Source: Drosophila pseudoobscura
Lineage: Eukaryota; Arthropoda; Insecta; Diptera; Drosophilidae
Direction of reading: 5' to 3'
DNA length: 64,000 bases
Assembly (NCBI RefSeq): GCF_009870125.1
Contig: NC_046679.1
Location: 12,338,001-12,402,000, forward strand
Position numbers and translations under genes: made by a program. Shown piece after piece: positions 36,251-48,300 of the stretch; positions within the stretch are counted from its first letter, which is position 1, and each line of letters opens with the position of its first letter. The notes beneath the pieces were generated by a model. The model did no database searches. It saw nothing but the letters and a program-made list of their open reading frames with translations, and was not told the DNA's origin.

Positions 36251-37788
36251 GATCCATTTTGTGTGTGCAATTTCATTTATTTTAGTTGGGAGAATCCCCT
36301 TCGGATGCTGGTTGCTGGTTCTGGCAGGGGCAGAGGCCGGGGCAGGGGCCGTACTCCCGTTCGCTCCATCAATTGGTAAGCCGGATATGGACTGCAGCCG
36401 TGGTCTCTATGGGGGCCATCAACTGAATTACTGGAAAATACGCGCACGCATGCTATCACTGTACGAGCGGAATGGATGTGCTCTAATTGAATGGGAGTAG
36501 CAAGGGTGAGTGACTCGAGGGGCTGTGCACGACGACTGTGTCGCAATTCGGGCATCGAATTTCACCATCCTATGAAATGTCAGATTATCTCTATTATGAG
36601 GGAATTACGTTACGCTTTTATGCATCGAGACAGGTGCGGGAGAAGCTGGATAGTCTTGGAGATGCACATGCAAATATTTGAAAGAGGCATTGAATGACTG
36701 CAATACCTGGCTAAAAATTCAGTCCATGTTAATCGATAGACCGTTCAATAGTGGGGATACAAATGCAAATTTTTGAAATATTTCATTGAGCATTCTTTTT
36801 GTCAGCCAACCATTCTCTCTGCTCTGTTTTTCTGATGCTCATAACTCAGCACATTTTTTACGGTGGTTAAGCAATTATTGGCATTTAATTTATTTTCATT
36901 TATTAAACATCCTTTTTTTTAAGTCGCTTGTGTATATCATGTATTTCCATGCAAAACAATTTCACTTTGTTGATATTTTCATATTTAAAAATGTTTTTAA
37001 TGTACTCTTCAGTGTTTTTAATTTAAAAGTGCATATTTGTTGGTACAGCTTGTTAAAGAACCCATGTTTGAAAGATAAACAACTGCATGCGAGAAAAAGG
37101 AAAACTTAATGAACGAAAATCCATAAATTAACCAAATTAAATGAAAGAATCACAAGAGTGCACAAACATGAAGCTATGATATATTATAAAGCATGATTAT
37201 ACTCTTGAACGGACAATACAAAAGACTTCTGTGGTGAAAGAAGGGAGAAAGAAACTAAGGGGAATTAAAAATGTAATGCATTGTGCATTTGTTTTGCCTT
37301 TTAAGGCTTAATGAAACTGTTTTTCGAGCATCAACCGACCTTCTTCATAGGTACATACTATGTGATCATCGATAAGTATGTTCCATTTCATGGTAAGTCA
37401 TTTCAGGATCCAAAGAAAAGTCGTCCCTCAAATAACGAGAAAGCCGCATATTTTTAAAAGAAAAACTCGATAAATCCACACCGACCATCAGCTTTCCCCT
37501 CTCTGCCCATGTCATCCCTTTCAAAAAATCCCAAACCGTGCCCCTGCACTCTCCCACGCTCGTTCTGTTCCGCACCAACAGCTGTTAAACGGTAATTAAA
37601 ATTTGTGGCCACGCAGTCTGACCAAAATCTACTACAGAAGTGAGAAGGAGAGAGAAGAGAGCAGACTCCAACGCCGACGCCGGAAGATTAATTGAATTAC
37701 ATTAGTCGGCGACTCTACACACAAAAATATGCATACTGAATGCGTAAAACCGCAGAAAAATTGTACAAAAAAAAGGAGCCAACACAAA
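36251..37788. other. Intergenic, nothing recognised
   Basis: AT-rich in 36780-37200. I see no coding or element sequence. Confidence 0.4.
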
Positions 37789-38455
37789 TTAAACGAGGAG
37801 GTACGTTGTGAGTTGCTGCGGCGACCGCAACTCTACATTTATACCCGATACTCAGTCAGCTTGGCTCTCCTCCACCAGACGACGCTAACATTGCACGACA
37901 CGACAAAGAGTGCGTGCGAGAGAGACAGAAAATCAGTCTGAGCGTGTCGTCGGGCGCTGCGTAGCGACTAATTTCTTACTTTTGGCTATAATAATAATCC
38001 GATCCGATCCAGATACAGCAATCTGATAGATATGGTAATTGTCTATGATTGTGCATTCTCGTATATTTTCTCGTATCTTCAATATTGTTGCCACAGATTT
38101 TGCGGCGGCGGAAGGGGGTGTGTCGAGATTTTGAAACTAACTTGTCAAGGTCCGATATCACAGAAGTGTGGATATCAAATTTGGTTGCTCTTGCTTTTAT
38201 TGTCTCTGAGATCCTTGAACTCAAATTTTGCAATAGGCAAAGCCGACCATGAAACCTGTGTGTTAGAAAGAGACAGAGCGGGAGAGAATGAAATTGTTTT
38301 CTTGATTCTTGCTATAATAATTATACGATCTGGTTCAGATTTTTCACTCTCGAAGATATAGTCATCCTCTACGATTCCTTCTGGACGTTACACACATCTT
38401 TTTTCAGTACAAATCTAATATACCCGTATACTCATTTGGGTATCGTGTATAAAAA
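37789..38455. mobile_element. DINE-1/SGM-like element, fullest copy in the window
   Basis: One end has AAACGAGGAGGTACGTTGTG then GAGTTGCTGCGGCGACCGCA and TTTATACCCGATACTC. The other has TTCTGGACGTTACACACATC, CTAATATACCC and ATTTGGGTATCGTGTATAAA. The interior contains the obscura-type motifs GACAGAAAATCAGTCTGAG and GTTAGAAAGAGACAGAGCGG. It is non-coding and non-autonomous, and supports an obscura-group origin for the sequence. Confidence 0.75.
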
Positions 38456-39120
38456 TGGAAAACGCGTGTAAATAGCGAACAGAGTTTCTCCTCGCTACTC
38501 TCCCTATCTCTCTATCTCGCAGGCTCCTTTATTGCGGCTTGTGCAAATTTGCACATAACCTTAAAACGCGGCTACAGGTAGCGTCGGAGAGGGGTGGGGG
38601 AAGCATGGTCCCGCTATCTCTAGCCATCTCGTTCTAGCACTCGTTTTGTATGCCGCGCAACAAGCATTTATGTAAATTGAAAATATGCCGGTGACGTTTC
38701 GAGGGGGGAAGCGGTAGGAAGCGCATCCCATCCAGGGGTGTGGGTTTTCGGGGGGACATTTAAATTCAATTGTCAGCAGCGTCTTCTGCTCCGCTCTGCT
38801 TTGGAAATCAGAGCTTAAGGTACTCCAACACGATACGTTTTCCACCGACGAGTTTTTTAGACAAAACTGGGGACATCTTTTATACCCATGAAATGTTGAG
38901 GCAAAACACAATTACACTGTTCCAAGCTGTCAGCGAAGATCGCGTTCCGTGACAACAAAAACCTAAGGGACGCATTGAATCCATTGTGAATAGTGTGAAT
39001 GGCAACTGCTTCCGACAGAAAGAAGTATCGTGCAACGGCAGCTCAAGTGTGGGTGCGGGTACCCACACATACTAGGGGTCTATGGAGTGGACGGTGGGAC
39101 AGTGAGAGACCACGCAATGA
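38456..39120. other. Promoter-proximal intergenic DNA
   Basis: No gene recognised. It lies directly upstream of the dehydrogenase promoter and may hold its proximal regulatory sites. Confidence 0.3.
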
Positions 39121-39121
39121 G

Positions 39122-39183
39122 AATTTATATTTATAGCTACAATTCCGGTTCAGTTCGCGTTCAACATTTGTGCAGTGCAGACG
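39122..39183 (+). promoter_or_regulatory. Core promoter of the dehydrogenase: TATA-like, Inr and DPE
   Basis: The Inr TCAGTT at 39150-39155 puts the start at A39152. The DPE AGACG at 39179-39183 lies exactly at +28 to +32 and fits the consensus RGWYV at every base. A TATA-like TTTATATTTATAG lies at about -28. The ATG follows 197 nt downstream. Confidence 0.7.
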
Positions 39184-39348
39184 ACAGTTGAGTCCCAGAT
39201 TCATTCATCAATAAAGAGCGGCAGTAACAGGAAGAGAAAGAAAAGCGGTGACAGGAAAAGAAAGGGCCGCAGCAACAGAAAGAGTAAGAGCCGAACGGGA
39301 GCATTCATAAGTGCATAAGAAGAGGAGGCGGCGGAGAACACAGCCAGG

Positions 39349-42300
39349 ATGGAGCGACTGCTGACCATGTTCGAAGAGGCGGATCCCTTCTCCACGTGGT
39401 GGCCCACGATAGCGGCCCTAGCGGTGGGCCTCGTGATTACAGTGCGGTGAGTGCGATGGGTCAACGGAAACTGTTTGCCCACACCCCAGACCCCAGACCC
39501 CCGACCAGAGCCCAAGACCCCTCCTGACGCGGAATAAAAACTTTACCCTTGGACACACGTAAATAAATGTCGCAGCAGCCCCAGTAAAAACTCCCGCCAC
39601 TCGCGGTAAACTTTTTAAGTGGATTCCATAAAGAGATAGAGGGTGATGGGGAGAGAGAGCCAGATGGAGATGGAGAAAGCGAAGAAGGGTCGGATAATAT
39701 GTAATATCTAAAGATTATTTTCATTTCTTTTTTGTTCCCTCTGCTCGCGGTTTTTGTGACCCCTATATATCTCTTGCTCCTCCACTGCAGGTGTTAGCGT
39801 AAGCCAAAGACGGATGGAGGCGTGGATGCGGGTCGGTGGCAAGTGGCCACTGCGGCTATTCTTCCTCCTCCGTCACCCCAGCCACTGGCTGGCCCTGCAA
39901 AATATTTACAAAGTGGATTTGTGCAACTTTGCCTCAAAGTAAATGAAATGCCAAATGAATTCCGAAATGCGAGATGGGCTGGGGGCCAGAACTTACAGCT
40001 AAGTGCCAAAATAAGTCTCAGACAAATGAAGTGGAACGAATGGAGCATGGCAAAAATTATAAAGAGGACCAAACTATCTGAAAAGTACAAAAAAACTGAA
40101 AACATTTGACTAGCCTCGATCGAGGGATGGGAAATCTTGGGGGGTTTCTGGGATGTTATTTCAATTAGTGGTTATAGCCCTTCTTCTGCAGGGGCTTTAG
40201 AGTAAATATATGAATATTCGGAGTGTATCTGTTATTTTCCTTAGTAATTAGATAGTCATTAGTAGCAGAAGTTCAGTAAACAACACCAGAACTATTGTAT
40301 TTATACTCCCAGTAGAGACAGGAATACATATATGCAGATATTAATTTTTGAAAATTGTTTTACACTCGCCAAAAAATAATTAAGTCTAATGAAGGCCTAA
40401 CGAGACTATTTTTAATTAGAACGTTTACATTTAAATTGGATGCACTATTCGACACACTCTTTAGCCTAATAAGAGCACATTCAGAGCATCATCGTGTAGG
40501 ATTTTGGCGTTAATAGTTGGTTAAAGGAGTACCTTAAATATTTAGTTTCAATTAGACTAATCCAAGTGTGTTCCCTGAGGCAATTAATCAAATAAATTAA
40601 CATTTATTGTCTACGAACAAGGCCAGAAACCGGGGTTATATTCGAATGAGTACGTCCTTAATTGTCCGCAGGCATTATGGAAATGAGTAAACTGATTCTA
40701 TTAACGCCTATCAATAACCCAAGTTTCCCATACGCCCCTTGCCACGCCCTCGTGCACTGCTGTTGATGCCACACAAGCGACAAGAATGCAGGCCGCAACC
40801 AAGCGGTGGCACGTCATTCCAGGCTCATAAACCAAAACCACACCCACTAACACCACGCCCCTTGACGACTTTGTCTGTTGCATGACCCGCATTGCAGGAC
40901 CATAATGAGCGGCCAACGATGTCCCAACGATAATCAAATCAAGGAGCAAATTGTCGTCGTCACTGGAGGGAACAGCGGCATCGGTTACGAGATAGCCCAG
41001 GCCCTGGCCGGCCGGGGGGGTCGCATAATCCTCGCCTGCCGCAACATGAAGGCCGCCGAGCGGGCCGCCGCCGTCATCAAGCGGGAGCTCGGCTGCCGCA
41101 CCCCCTGCTATCCGGACGACGACACGAATCCGGCGGACCGCTACTTTGTGGAGGCCCGCTACCTGGACCTCAACTCGTTCAGGAGTGTCCACCACTTCGC
41201 AGGCCAACTGATGGCCGAGTTCGACCGCGTCGATGTGCTGGTCAACAACGCCGGCCTGGTCTTCGCCAACACCCAGTTGGCCACTCCGGACGGCTTCGAG
41301 CAGCACAGCCAGGTAAATTATCTGGCTCCGTTTTTGCTGACGCAGCTGCTGTTGCCCCACCTCAAGCGGTCGGAGCAGGGACGCATCGTGTTCGTGTCGG
41401 CCCACGCCCACCAGTCGGCCAAAATCGATTTCGACGATCCCCTCAATGTGGGCACCTGGGCGGTGAAGTTCCATGCCCGAGATGCCTTCGCCCACTCGAA
41501 GCTGGCCGTTCTGCTGGCCACGCGCTGGCTGGCCAGGGAGCTCAAAGGTAAGTGCTGATAAAACCCAAAGGTACAAAAGAACAGGCCCTACACTGAGAGA
41601 AACGGGGACAAAAGGGTGTTTTGAAATTGGCAACAAAATAGATTATGTATTTTAAGTAGTGACAAGTTTTCTTTGACGAAAATCCATTTAGATTGAATAT
41701 GGAAAGATCACTCTCACATTTTCTAAAGATCAATTGGTATTTTAAGGGTTGCCATTTGGAAAGAGTAAAATTTGTATCTTCAAACTAACAAAATGGAAAT
41801 TTTAAGGTGGATTTGAAGACAATTAGCTTGGACGTTGGATGATGATATGCATAAGATTATAAGAAGGTTGCAACAGAACAGAACAGATTATTCATTTTAT
41901 TGTAAAGGTCTTCATAATACAGGGTGTTCATAGCAAGTAAATATGTGGTACCTTTGTATGAGATTATTCCTTATTTAGTTATTAGATGTATTGTCACATC
42001 CAACAGTAATTCGTATCAATCAGCCGCTATATATTGAGTGTTTTAAAGGTTTCGCCCACATCATTTTGTCTCTGTGCAGCACTGAAAATGGTATTGCTTG
42101 CACTGTACTCGTACTCGTGCATTATTAATGATTTAATTTCGATAAGTCGGCGCGGCCACCTTTCACAAGAATGGAAATTCATAACTTTTTAAAATACCCG
42201 ATAAACGTCCAGAAGGTAACAAGATTTTGAATGCTTCATTAAAGTGTAATTTTGCCTTTTGTGAGGTTTCTCGCCGTGCACTGCTGAAATTTGCCTAGTT

Positions 42301-45300
42301 TGCAGTGTGAATTATTGATGCATTCATTTCGATAGGGCCACGCATTCATGTTTTCATGATTTCTGAAACAAAAATCCACTCGTTTCCCCACAGATACCTC
42401 GGTCACGGTCAACTGCTGCACGCCCGGACTCGTGCGCGGCACGCGCCACTTTCGCAAGTAAGTCATCCAAACCCGCCACCGAAAAACCCAACAGTGCCCA
42501 AACAGCACCCAAACAGTACCCAAAACCCAAATTAAAATTCAAACGAAACCAAAGCTAAGTGCAAAATGCAACTGCAACTGAAACTTTAACTAAATTTTAA
42601 GCTCATTCCGTGGCCGCGCGAAAGTTTTGCACTTTCATTAAGCAAAAGCGAACTATGTTCCGAGCTCAACCACACTTTTCCCGTCTCCCAACGCCCACCA
42701 GCCCCACCATCTCCGTGGGGGTCGGGTCGAGTGGGCGGCTCAGTTTGATGCAATCAAAAAGTTGCCAAGTCATTTGGGCGTGGCGCGATTTGGGAGGCAG
42801 CCGTGCAGAGGTAGCCGCGTTTTTGGCAGCCGCATCAAGGTAAAATTTGCAGCCGAAGGGCGAATTCATTTAAGATCCCAAATGAGTTGGCCAAACAAAT
42901 AGACGGAGCCAGCCTCCGTCTGGCTGTCAAATTGGATTGTACTTTGCGGGAGAAGTGTATCTAGAATTCCATGTAGCTCAAGGGATTGGTTAAAATATAC
43001 CCTCCAAAAAAAATATAGAAAAAGGCACACTACTCTTAAATGAATATTTATAATCTGCTGAAGGTCTTGTAATTGCATTCAGCTAGAACTCGTTCAGATA
43101 TTCGGTATTCTCCTTGTCCTGAGGAACATTTTCTTACATAAGCTAGGATCTGTCTAACTGGGAGAGCTCCTTTACGCCTTGAATTATAATGCATTCATTT
43201 ATGCAGAGCATGGACTTGCAAGGAATATACTATATTCCGAGTATGTTTCCACATTAAGCACACAAAGGGAATGATTTCACAATGGGAAAGGATTCACACC
43301 CTGGCTCATGGTCACTTCTGGCTGGCATCGATTTTCATTGCCATTCCCATTAGTGGCCAGCACTTAGCCTAACACATTCCAAATGAGATATCTAAATTTT
43401 TGGTTCTAAATCCATTTTCAAGGCATCCAAAATATTTGGGACTGGGGTTTCCATTCAGCAGTGGGTGTGGGTAAGTAGTGAAGGGGGGTGGCTTATGCTG
43501 GTGGAAAAAGAAAGCAAAGAGGGACATTTGCACAATACACAGAAAAGGACGTGCAAACACGACAAACAGTTGCAAATTGCGGAAGGACAAAATGCCAGCA
43601 AACATCAGCAACATCAGGAACATCAACAGCAACAGCAGCAAAAGCAAGAGCAGCAATCAGTAAAAGGAACCGACTGGAGCGGCGGAGTGGGGGCCAACGA
43701 CAACATCTGCAATGAACTTACGCCCGGCCACGCCCTCATCTCATCATCAAATGCAGATGAGCTGCCATCGAGTGGCACTCGCACACTGAGGGAAAACGTT
43801 CAAACAAACGAAATCGAGAATAAAAAATCTTTAGAAAAATAATCACTGAATGTGCGCCACTAAAGAAAATCACTTCTCTGATAGAACCAGTCCTCCAAAA
43901 GATAAATGTTTATACTCTAAAACCTATAGATGGTCAAGTGATATAGTCCTAGTGTCCTGGTTGCAGCTTTTAGCTTTGAGAAGACTATTTTGATTCCATC
44001 TTATGGCATAGTGTGATTTGCATATACATTTCTTTGAAAAGCCCAGAAAATATATAGCAAGATTTGAAATGATTTTCTTCAGTGCACACAAAGAGACACA
44101 GGGAGTGAGGATGCTGTGCAACAAGAGTGAAATGCGGTAATTAAAACGGCCAAGTCGGAGAGACGCGGGTTAGGCCGCAATTGAAATGGCCACGGGTCAA
44201 ACACAGGCGCGTGCTCATGTTGCCTGCCTGCTTGGGTCCATCTCTGGGTCAGAGCAGAAGTTCAACTTGGTCGCCGGCCCGGTCTCTTCTTTTGAGTTAT
44301 GACCCGGGCACACCCTGGTGACAGTTGCCGCTTTTGTTGCCTTCGCCGGCATCAAGTTGGTGTGACACAGTCCGAGAATGGAGAACAGAGCACCGACTCC
44401 TGGCGGTGGCTCAATCTTCTAATGATGGCCCGGAATTAATGCGAAATTTATTGATGCTCTCGACCAACACAAAAGTTTTGCTTCTTTTCCTTCTTTTCGA
44501 TTTTTTTTTGTCAGTTATAAATTAGAATTTCCTCGAGGAGGTGGTTCGCCCTGGCCTGCGAAATTATTTCCAAGAAAATAAATCTATTCGAATGTCCAGC
44601 GTGGGTGATTCAGTCATGAATTTGTATGAATGCTTACTCACTTGTGAATATAAATATTTTTCTATCATTTATCTAAATATCAAAATGAATGACTGCTTGT
44701 TTGTTTCTTGCGAATCTGAAATAGATTTTAATGAAAATGTTGGGGAAAATTAATGAGGAATCAAAAAGTCACGAGCTTTAGGTATTTCAAGTGTGGGAAA
44801 ATTGTCCATACTTCTATGGATATTACACCGAGTTATATACGTGCGTTTTAAGAGAAAATAGTTCCTCTAATGGCACATACCCAACTTTTTTAACTCGAAC
44901 TTTCTGCTCAGAGAAGGCTATCTGTCCTGACAAAAGATGAAGTCTCCTAAATCCTCTTTTGGATTCTCCCACATTCAAGCGTGTGTACACATATTTTGAG
45001 TACTTTTTGAAGTGGCTGTAATTTAGGGTATTATCAACTTATGATTGGATTAAATTAATTGACAATGTGAAGAAGTTTACCAACTACCTTAATGCGCTTG
45101 AACAATTTTACAGCCAAACAGTGCTTTAGTCAATTAATCCAAGGTAAAGTTGTGAATCATGGAAGGCTGGAAGGATAGAGGAGGCATGTCCTGTCCTCCG
45201 AATATTTCGGCCATCACCTAGATGGGGCTGACACAGTCTCATTTCCCTTCATTAGTTATGCGTTGGGTAATTGCTTGGGTGAGATTTTGCTGATACAATG

Positions 45301-48300
45301 GTATCTTTAAGTTTCTATTCGAGTGTACTATGCCCACCCACAAGTACATACAGAAAAATCTGTGTAAGCAGTGGCGGCATACACATGTAAATGCGGATTG
45401 GGAATGCCCCACAACAATGCCCCGAGCAAGGGACAATAGTGGAATGGAAGCACCACTCCTGCACAATGGAGCAGGTGCTCAAGTGTGTGGCAGACATAGC
45501 TACAGACGCATAAAAGTGCAGATGTTAACAGGACCAGCACGTACAGCAAATTACACAATTCAATGGCAATAAACGATGTAAAATAAGAAAGAGAGACAGA
45601 GAGAAAAAGAGAGAAAGATTTGGATACAATTTGGGTACCGAAATTGGGCAAAAGTATAGCTGTCACAAGCCAGAAAAGCATAATCCATCATAGACACAAA
45701 TTGAAATGTCTTCATACTCGTATGTATATGTATAACTACCGGATGGAAGTGCCAGTGCCAGCTACAACTCCATATACAGCTCCATTTCCAGCTCCTTGCC
45801 GGAGCAGAAACATTGTTAACATGCGTCATTACAATTTGCAAAATGCCATAACAATACGAGCACTCGTACGGCAGGAAAAAGCGCCCTCCCAGTGGGCCAC
45901 AGAAAGAGGGACGGCGTGGAGCAGAGGCGAAACAAAGAAAGAAATCAAATGCCTTGCCGAAGGTACAAATCATTTGGACATAAAACGCAGCACCTTGACA
46001 GGTAGGCGGACTGGCATGTGAGGGTGGACGTCGAGATGGAGCCAGGAGCCACGGCAGGCGGCAATAGGTCCTGGCCGTGTCGGTGGCACGTGACCTAGGC
46101 GCTGCGCCAAGAACCACGGAATGGCCACGAAGCAAATGTCAAAGAGATGAGCAGCGTTCGTGAAACCAGGCTCGTGATTGGCCTCATTTATGTTCACTAG
46201 GAATCAATCACACCATAGAAGAGTGGCTTTTAAGGACATATCATCTTAGTAAAAGTGATTCTGATACTCATTTCGTTTGTGAAACTTGCAACATCAAAAT
46301 ATGTTATGATCTCTATTACGACCTGTAGTTGTACGTTTTTAATATTCCCCCTTAAATTTTCTCGATTTTATTGGGCTGTAACTTGGCTGTAAAAACAAAC
46401 GGAAACTAGGCCCATGCAAATGAAACGAAAGGAGCCACTACATGCTCACCTCTAGTGGCCGAGAGCCCACCCCGGACTTGGCCCCGGACTTGGCCCGGAC
46501 TTGACTGCGGGCAGAGGAGAGGCAATAAAACGGCAAATGAACAGCGGAAGCAACTTCAAGTGGATGCATGGGTATGTGTGAGTGGGCCATAAGGCCCGGC
46601 ACGAATGCATTGGACTCCACTCCTCAATGCACATGTATTGTATGCAGCTTACATGCATTCGCTTCCTGTCCATCGGATGCCACTGGCCTCCGCCTCCGCA
46701 CCCGCCCTCGCCCTCGCCTTCCCATCCACGGTACTGGCTCTCGTTTTCCACGTTTTCTGTTACATGTTTTGCCTTTGCAAGTAGATTTTGTTTTCTTTGT
46801 ACAGACTTTGTAGCGCCAAATTGAACTTTTGTTGCTTCTGGTGCTTCCCGCAGCATCATCACGGCGATTCCCAGTACGTGTCCGCCCCATCCTCTGCCCT
46901 TCCTGCATATGCCAGAGATAACTGCGACTCTCGTTGCCCCGTATCCGGGTCTTGGCAACTGCTGAAGCAACTGTCAGTCGCATCTATGCAGTGCCATTCC
47001 TCTCCGGATCCCTTGCCGACACCCATTGATAGTTTGTGCAGTTGCCATTGATTGAAAAGCTGATACCTGCTGGGCTTTTATAAGGCCATTGAGACTGGGG
47101 TTCATACGCTTATCAACAGGCTTCGCTTTTATGATGCCTGCCCCATGAGCGCCAAAGGTCACTCTGTGGGAAATCAATCCTGCTTTATTGAGCTATTCCT
47201 TTTGATTGTGGCTTATGGTTCGTCATGTGCATCTGCCAGTCATTGTCGTAAATGATGATTGGACTGATACTGGTGTAAATTTAAAAATGCAAAAAAAAAT
47301 AACCACTTAAAGTTTTCACACTCATTTCAATCCAACTGATAAATAATCCCCACAACTATTGCATTCCCATTCCACTCAGTATGCAGGCTAATAAAACAAT
47401 TAAGGTACAACGGAGCGTATACGCAATTAATTTTTGGTCCCAGGCAGATTCAATTTCCGCTCGTGGCCCATCTATTGCGGATTTAAAGGAAAATACACCG
47501 ATAACCCCGTTTTCTTTTACTGCTCAAAGCCCTTTAGCTGTGCTGTTTTTCATTTCCCGACCAGCACACATACAAAGCACACACATAGAGGTGAAAGATT
47601 TACCCTATTAAAGGCAGGTGCAGGTCGGTGCTTTAAAATGAACTTTGCCCGGCTACAGCCACAGCTTAGCGAGTCAGGCTGTATTTTCCTCTTGGCCATG
47701 AGAGGCATATCAGGCTAGTTGAAGGACATGCCCAAAGGACACAGAATATAGAGAATAATTTAAGAAGGCTATATACTTAATTCGACTGAATTTTCAGCTA
47801 TAGATTCGTCTCTCATATACATACATATTCAGATATATAAAAGCACCATTTTCACCCATTATTTAAAAACATTTTTACCCATCTTTTCTTAGGCTTAAAC
47901 GTTTTAAAAGTATCTTTATTTACTTATATTTAGAAACTTGCAAGTGTGATCAGCATAGGATATACCACCTTCGAGTTGCTATTCCCACCATATATGTACC
48001 GCACATATACCATATTTTGGTGTTAAATCTGTAGAGAACACCTCAATTTATTCTCCATACGTAAACAAGCATTAATCAACGGATCTATGTACGCGTAGAG
48101 TATGCCCCAAGTCTAACCCCAAGCCAGCCACAACCATTTGTTTTTCCTCTTTTTTCCCACAGACCATCTGCAGCCCCTGCAGCTTTCTATGCACTTTAAA
48201 ACTGCAGGCAACGTGGGTGCTGGGTGCCAGGTGGTGTGCGGCCAGGAACAGAGAAGAGTGAAAGGGGGGGCAGTGGTTGGGTGTGGAGGCAGATATTCGC

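Noticed and set aside
40701..41636. 311-codon minus-strand frame
   Set aside because: Antisense shadow of dehydrogenase exon 2, which has clear SDR motifs on the plus strand.
45560..46135. 191-codon minus-strand frame in the dehydrogenase intron
   Set aside because: Cys/Phe/His-rich mixed composition with no domain and no splice signals; typical of a chance frame.
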